Source: Nitrospirales bacterium (GTDB taxonomy: Bacteria; Nitrospirota; Nitrospiria; Nitrospirales; UBA8639). From it: a DNA stretch of 32,984 bases. The notes below the pieces were generated by a model. It saw nothing but the letters and a program-made list of their open reading frames with translations, searched no databases and was not told where the DNA came from. This document shows, in pieces, positions 31,833 to 32,984 of this stretch. Where the stretch lies: NCBI GenBank assembly GCA_021603905.1, contig BQIU01000048.1:1-32984 (forward strand), read 5' to 3'. The translations under genes were made by a program, and so were the position numbers. Position 1 is the stretch's first letter. Each line of letters opens with the position of its first letter.

Positions 31833-32468
31833 CTACGGACGGATTATGGGAAGCATCGTGCGAAATGTTTCTTCGCCAATCTCAGCAACGAGCCCGGATT
31901 GAATACGCGGGTCTTTCATAGGAATGAAGCGGGCAACTTTCATATATGACCGATTGGCTAATACTGCAGCAGCTTGAGACTTTCGGTCACGCGTGAGGTC
32001 CATCGTATATCCCGCACCATGGTTCCATTCCCACAGTGAAGAACTCAAACAGAGACAGAGGTGGTGATCGCAAATATCCGCATAGTGATTGATGAGATTT
32101 TCCTTGTAGCGTCGAATGTTGGGGCCTTCCAAAATGAAAGCAAAAACGACATGGTGCCCCCACCAAAAGAGCGTGCGAAAAGCAAATTTTTCTTCTCGCG
32201 TATAGTGTCGAGGGAAGTCGAGATATTGATAGGGAAAATCTTCCAGATGTTCACCTTTCACAAACTGGACGGCTTCGGAGTTAAAACGCTGAGGGACGAT
32301 CAGGTCCGTTCCAACGAGAGCTGATTGGATACGCGTATGAAGGGCTTCCAAGGACTGACGAACGGTGATCGTAATGCGTGCTTTTGTGCGAAAGAATGTT
32401 GTATCCGCAAAGCACTCGACTTCTTCTGGGGAAAATGAAAACGATTGGGTCATAGGAGTGTCATTCAT
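31833..32468 (-). CDS. Unrecognised cytoplasmic protein
   Basis: 211 residues from the ATG at 32468; the frame extends to 32558 through repeat-derived codons (ARNERRF, SRHERRD), which I exclude. I do not recognise the family. No signal peptide or membrane segment. It is rich in aromatic and His residues: RTLFWWGHHVVFAFILEGPN, HYADICDHHLCLCLSSSLWEW and NHGAGYTMDL suggest a buried core. The early EEVECFADTTFFRTKARITI and TVRQSLEALHTRI look like an alpha/beta start. Convergent with the DUF2726-like gene and divergent from xthA, with repeats at both ends. Confidence 0.75.
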   Translation of the reverse strand: MNDTPMTQSFSFSPEEVECFADTTFFRTKARITITVRQSLEALHTRIQSALVGTDLIVPQRFNSEAVQFVKGEHLEDFPYQYLDFPRHYTREEKFAFRTLFWWGHHVVFAFILEGPNIRRYKENLINHYADICDHHLCLCLSSSLWEWNHGAGYTMDLTRDRKSQAAAVLANRSYMKVARFIPMKDPRIQSGLVAEIGEETFRTMLPIIRP

Positions 32469-32469
32469 A

Positions 32470-32586
32470 ACAACTGTATCTCGTCGCTCGTGCCTGCTCG
32501 CAAGCGTGAATCGTCGTTCATTTCTCGCAAAAGAAAAATCAGAAAAATTTCCTTGCAAGCGACGAGCAACGAACGACGAGATACGA
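32470..32586. repeat. Heptamer block between the unrecognised gene and xthA
   Basis: CGTCGCT units, then the site GTGCCTGCTCGCAAGCGTG (inverse of the 31807 site), TTCGTTTC-like segment, centre GCAAAAGAAAAATC to TTTTTC, right arm GCGACGAGCAACGAACGACG and ACGAGAT. It ends about 10 bp before the xthA start and begins at the start codon of the neighbouring gene, so both divergent promoters lie in or next to the repeat. Confidence 0.88.
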
Positions 32587-32596
32587 ATGAGTACTT

Positions 32597-32984
32597 ATGA
32601 AAATTGCCACGTTTAATGTGAATTCGATCCGTCGACGCCTGCCCATTGTCATCGACTGGCTTATCAAAAAAAAGCCTGACGTGTTGTGCCTGCAAGAAAC
32701 GAAGGTTCAGGATGCTGACTTTCCTCTAGAAGCCTTCGCTGAGACAGGCTACCACATCGCGTTTCGAGGTATGAAGTCGTATAACGGCGTGGCCATCTTG
32801 AGTCGAACATTGCCCGAGCATGTTTCTTCCGGCTTTGGTGATGACGAAGAGCATCCGGATGATCCCATGCGTCTCATGCGGGTCGTCGTTCATGGGATTC
32901 CCATCCTCAACACCTATGTCCCTCAAGGCTTCTCGATCGATTCACCCAAATATCAATACAAGCTCGGTTGGTATAGAAGGCTCA
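32597..32984 (+). CDS. xthA: Exodeoxyribonuclease III, 3' end outside window
   Basis: 129 residues are visible. The N-terminus MKIATFNVNSIRRRLP has Asn7, and LCLQETKVQD has the metal-ligand Glu34, both of the endonuclease/exonuclease/phosphatase fold; YNGVAILSR and the sequence toward NTYVPQGFSIDSPKYQYKL are typical of XthA-type AP endonucleases, which incise at abasic sites and degrade 3' ends during base-excision repair. The catalytic Asp and His near the C-terminus lie beyond the edge. The ATG at 32597 is right behind a heptamer block, and no clear Shine-Dalgarno sequence is seen. Confidence 0.95.
   Translation, partial: MKIATFNVNSIRRRLPIVIDWLIKKKPDVLCLQETKVQDADFPLEAFAETGYHIAFRGMKSYNGVAILSRTLPEHVSSGFGDDEEHPDDPMRLMRVVVHGIPILNTYVPQGFSIDSPKYQYKLGWYRRL

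Overview
ORGANISM. The window looks like a chromosomal segment of a Gram-negative bacterium with an outer membrane (secretin, lipoproteins, type IV pilus-like machinery). My inference is a Nitrospirota member, possibly a Nitrospira of roughly 50% GC. This rests on the overall look of the proteins and on the abundant short heptanucleotide arrays, not on a marker gene, so it is tentative.

LAYOUT. (1) 1-4429, minus strand: a signalling block of a FIST-domain sensor, a PAS hybrid histidine kinase with two receiver domains, and an MHYT-domain membrane histidine kinase that runs off the left edge. (2) 4526-26606, minus strand: a large MSHA-type (type IV pilus / type II secretion-like) assembly locus. 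In transcription order it holds a TPR lipoprotein, a divergent pseudopilin, a small pseudopilin, an 88-residue protein, an MshE/PilB ATPase, an MshG/PilC platform protein, a four-helix-bundle protein, three pseudopilins of a 'long' family (two with large beta-rich C-terminal extensions), three tandem copies of the small pseudopilin plus a broken fourth copy, and then MshI/PilM-PilN, MshJ/PilO, MshK/PilP, MshL secretin, MshM ATPase and an MshN-like TPR protein. A decayed higBA toxin-antitoxin pair sits on the plus strand inside this locus (16.2-16.9 kb). (3) 26607-27388: noncoding, with a strong orphan plus-strand terminator. (4) 27389-28798, minus strand: a carboxylesterase, BolA and a monothiol glutaredoxin. 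(5) 29047-32984: a zinc-ribbon protein, a GNAT acetyltransferase, AnmK with a coupled DUF2726-like membrane protein, an unrecognised protein, and the start of exonuclease III.

REPEATS. The most striking feature is a family of degenerate heptanucleotide arrays, units CGTNNNN on one arm and ACGNNNN on the other, arranged as large imperfect palindromes. Many have an end resembling GAGGAAACAAACG. I count about 15 blocks. Most lie directly behind stop codons and none lies inside the translationally coupled gene blocks. One array lies in frame inside a receiver domain, one has replaced the leader of a pseudopilin, one has run into the antitoxin gene, two enclose a four-helix-bundle gene, and two near-identical copies face each other in inverted orientation around a complete large-pseudopilin gene. 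I regard this repeat family and its effect on the pilin locus as the best candidate for something undescribed.

HOW IT WORKS TOGETHER. MshE (with an N-terminal domain of the c-di-GMP-binding MshEN type) would power assembly of the pseudopilins on MshG and the I-J-K platform, with export through MshL. The many small pseudopilins carry an EF-hand-like acidic loop. The two long ones look like exposed tip or adhesive subunits. The FIST and MHYT kinases downstream may be co-transcribed with this locus.
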